Below are positions 62,435-64,000 of a stretch of DNA of 64,000 nucleotides, piece by piece. This DNA comes from an uncultured Bacteroidales bacterium. GTDB taxonomy: Bacteria > Bacteroidota > Bacteroidia > Bacteroidales > Paludibacteraceae. The notes beneath the pieces are model-generated. The model worked only from the letters and a program-made list of their open reading frames with translations, was not told the origin of the DNA and did no database searches. The translations under genes were made by a program, and so were the position numbers. Every line of letters starts with the position of its first letter. Within the stretch, counting starts at the first letter, position 1. The stretch covers positions 124,001-188,000 of the forward strand of contig CAMHOY010000002.1 of the NCBI GenBank assembly GCA_946186915.1. The letters are read 5' to 3'.

Positions 62435-64000
62435 ATGAAAAAAGCTCTTTTAATGGTATTTGCGTGCGGCATGCTAATGGCATGTCACTCGGACATCGAC
62501 CTGAAGAACGTGGACACCACGGCTCAGTTACAGATGGGAATGGCTTTGCCTGTAGGCAGCGTGCGCGCCCAGCTCGGCGACTTTGTCGGGCAGATTCAGG
62601 GATTGTACATTGACTCCGTTAACGGAGGAGTGATCACTTGGCGGGACACGTTCCCGGACAGTCGTGAATACCACGATTTTGACATGAAAGATCACATCTC
62701 ACAGAAGGATCTGAATCTGAAGGTGTATGACAAGTTGGATGCAGCCGGTGTGCTTGTCAATGGAAAGATCACGGGTATGGATCAGCCTGTCACCCTGGAT
62801 TTTGAACTGCCCCTTCAGTTAAAAGATATCAATAAGGAATTGGGTAAAGAGCGTTTGGATAGCGCCCTTATCGAGAACGCACGTTTCTCCTCTATCATCG
62901 ACACCTCCAACCTGCCTCTTAAATGGGAATGGATAGACAAAGTAGAATTAGTGCTGGGTGAAAGCGTCTATCGTCAGGCCGGCAATTCGAAGATTATTTA
63001 CCGTAGGGGCGACAGCGGAGCATACGGCAAGAAGTTCGATACCGAGATTGACAATTTCTCTATCTGTCTGATGAAGAATCGTGACATGAAAGGTAAATCC
63101 TATATCGAATACGAGCAGAACGTTGTGGACTCGGTGGTCTTCAAAGTGAAGTTCACCTTCACCGTTCCTTCTTCCGCAGGACAGATAGAGGTGCCCAAAA
63201 CCGCGCGATTCGACTACCACCTGGAGGTTGAATTTATTGACTACAAGGCCATTTGGGGGTACTTCGATCCGTCCAAAGACATGATCTCCAAGAACGTGGA
63301 GATTGATTTGAGTGGCAGTTGGAGTAGTCTCAGTTTCCTGAAGAACGCCAGCACTCCGTTTACCGATCCGAAGATCGATGTTCAGATCGAAACGAAGATT
63401 GCCGGACAGATGACCATCGAAGGCAACCATGTTTACACGATAAACAAAGACGGCGACTCCACGTACGCCACCTTCAACGGTCATAGAAAACGTCCTATGG
63501 AGCGTCTCTATCCATATCTGGATCCGGATCCAAAAATCGATCCCATCGGCAAATCGATTCAGATGTCCGTTCTTTTCGACAACAGTGAAGAGAAAGGACG
63601 TATTGACAAGTTGTTCGCTGATATGCCTCAGAAGCTTGGTTATGACTTCGTGGTAAGTTTCGATAGATACGCGACTCCTCAAATCCGTATTTTGCCGGAT
63701 ACGAAAGTGTCTATCAATGCCGTTTGTACGTTGCCGTTGAAGTTCCGCGACGGATTGTTCGTCAACTACACGGATACCATAAAGGATGTGAACCTCACCG
63801 CTGTCAATATCGACTCGTTGGTACGTGAGTCCCAAATCATCGACTCGCTCCACGCAGGAGAGGTGACGCTGTACATTACTGCGCTGAGCGAAATACCGTT
63901 GACCGTTAAGGCCGTGTTCGAGTATCTCGGCAAAGACGGCCAGCCGATCAAAGATCCTACCGATCCGACCAAGTTGTTCAACCCCTTCCTCGAGGACACA
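62435..64000 (+). CDS. Lipoprotein, beta-rich, 3' end outside window
   Basis: An open frame of 522 codons reaches the window end. Signal peptide MKKALLMVFACGMLMACHSD has lipobox LMAC with Cys17. The mature part is regular beta sequence: DLKNVDTTAQLQMGMALPVG, VRAQLGDFVGQIQGLYIDSV, DKLDAAGVLVNGKITGMDQP, VDSVVFKVKFTFTVPSSAGQ, and YLDPDPKIDPIGKSIQMSVL, with many acidic patches and repeated strand pairs. The opening DIDLKNVDTTAQLQMGMALP with VGS is like that of Bacteroidales surface lipoproteins with repeated beta domains, but I cannot name a family. The promoter and 100-nt leader above it are clear. Confidence 0.85.
   Translation, partial: MKKALLMVFACGMLMACHSDIDLKNVDTTAQLQMGMALPVGSVRAQLGDFVGQIQGLYIDSVNGGVITWRDTFPDSREYHDFDMKDHISQKDLNLKVYDKLDAAGVLVNGKITGMDQPVTLDFELPLQLKDINKELGKERLDSALIENARFSSIIDTSNLPLKWEWIDKVELVLGESVYRQAGNSKIIYRRGDSGAYGKKFDTEIDNFSICLMKNRDMKGKSYIEYEQNVVDSVVFKVKFTFTVPSSAGQIEVPKTARFDYHLEVEFIDYKAIWGYFDPSKDMISKNVEIDLSGSWSSLSFLKNASTPFTDPKIDVQIETKIAGQMTIEGNHVYTINKDGDSTYATFNGHRKRPMERLYPYLDPDPKIDPIGKSIQMSVLFDNSEEKGRIDKLFADMPQKLGYDFVVSFDRYATPQIRILPDTKVSINAVCTLPLKFRDGLFVNYTDTIKDVNLTAVNIDSLVRESQIIDSLHAGEVTLYITALSEIPLTVKAVFEYLGKDGQPIKDPTDPTKLFNPFLEDT

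Noticed and set aside
62948..63853. 301-codon open frame on the minus strand near the window end
   Set aside because: It is antisense to the lipoprotein frame that begins at 62435 with a lipobox, promoter and continuous opening; the minus frame has no family resemblance or promoter.

Overview
The window reads as a chromosomal segment of a member of the order Bacteroidales (Bacteroidota). This rests on promoters with a TAnnTTTG -7 box, several parts of the type IX secretion system (T9SS), Bacteroidota-restricted families (DUF4831, DUF4835/PorD, DUF5103/T9SS plug, DUF1015, OMP_b-brl), an SRP RNA with the Bacteroidota-type AGCAAGGGTA segment, few Shine-Dalgarno sequences, and intergenic simple repeats typical of this group. 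Genus cannot be told from the sequence alone. It is mostly ordinary housekeeping chromosome; no transposase, integrase, CRISPR array or plasmid gene was seen.

Layout. 1-7755: partial nitroreductase, tandem paralogous lipoproteins, lysS, gpsA, pgi, a PepSY-like protein, and the T9SS plug protein on the minus strand. 7827-7899: tRNA-Thr(CGU). 8008-12877 (minus): a five-gene operon, RsbU-type phosphatase fused to an RsbW-like ATPase, STAS protein, RelA/SpoT-like synthetase, HD hydrolase, tyrosine phosphatase. It looks like a signalling module joining partner switching to alarmone chemistry. 13059-18224: SDR dehydrogenase, a 6S-like structured RNA with its own promoter, and an AT-rich BspA-like LRR surface protein. 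18400-21966: small orphan protein, a 940-bp repeat-rich spacer, rho with a long insert, aroQ. 21992-34950: outer-membrane barrel, PorT-like barrel, beta-helix lipoprotein, ribF, cdsA, acyltransferase, glycosyltransferase, then a minus-strand envelope operon (small membrane protein, Skp/OmpH, Wzi-like barrel, T9SS-type cargo). 35142-49750: bactofilin, DUF1015, PorE-like protein, thyA-folA, ettA, tilS, aroE, DUF4831, PorD-like, recN, rarA, hemW. 49747-60563: PBP1, TPR protein, degenerate TraB/GumN, small secreted protein, amidase-like protein, rlmD, subtilase in one tightly packed run. 60579-64000: SRP RNA (minus), RecD-like helicase, and a lipoprotein that runs off the end.

What ties it together: T9SS machinery (plug, PorT, PorE, PorD) is scattered among housekeeping genes, and at least two proteins carry a common C-terminal tail that may be the secretion signal. 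One promoter form recurs at least 13 times, with an unusually long -33 element near TTGCATATATC. Intergenic simple repeats and GC-rich palindromes also occur in frame inside coding sequences (rho, aroE, the DUF1015 gene, signal peptides), so repeat spread seems to shape proteins here. The most promising leads are the phosphatase/STAS/alarmone operon, the RNA at 14190-14405 with two mutually exclusive 8-bp helices, the shared signal-peptide cassettes, and the in-frame palindromic repeats.
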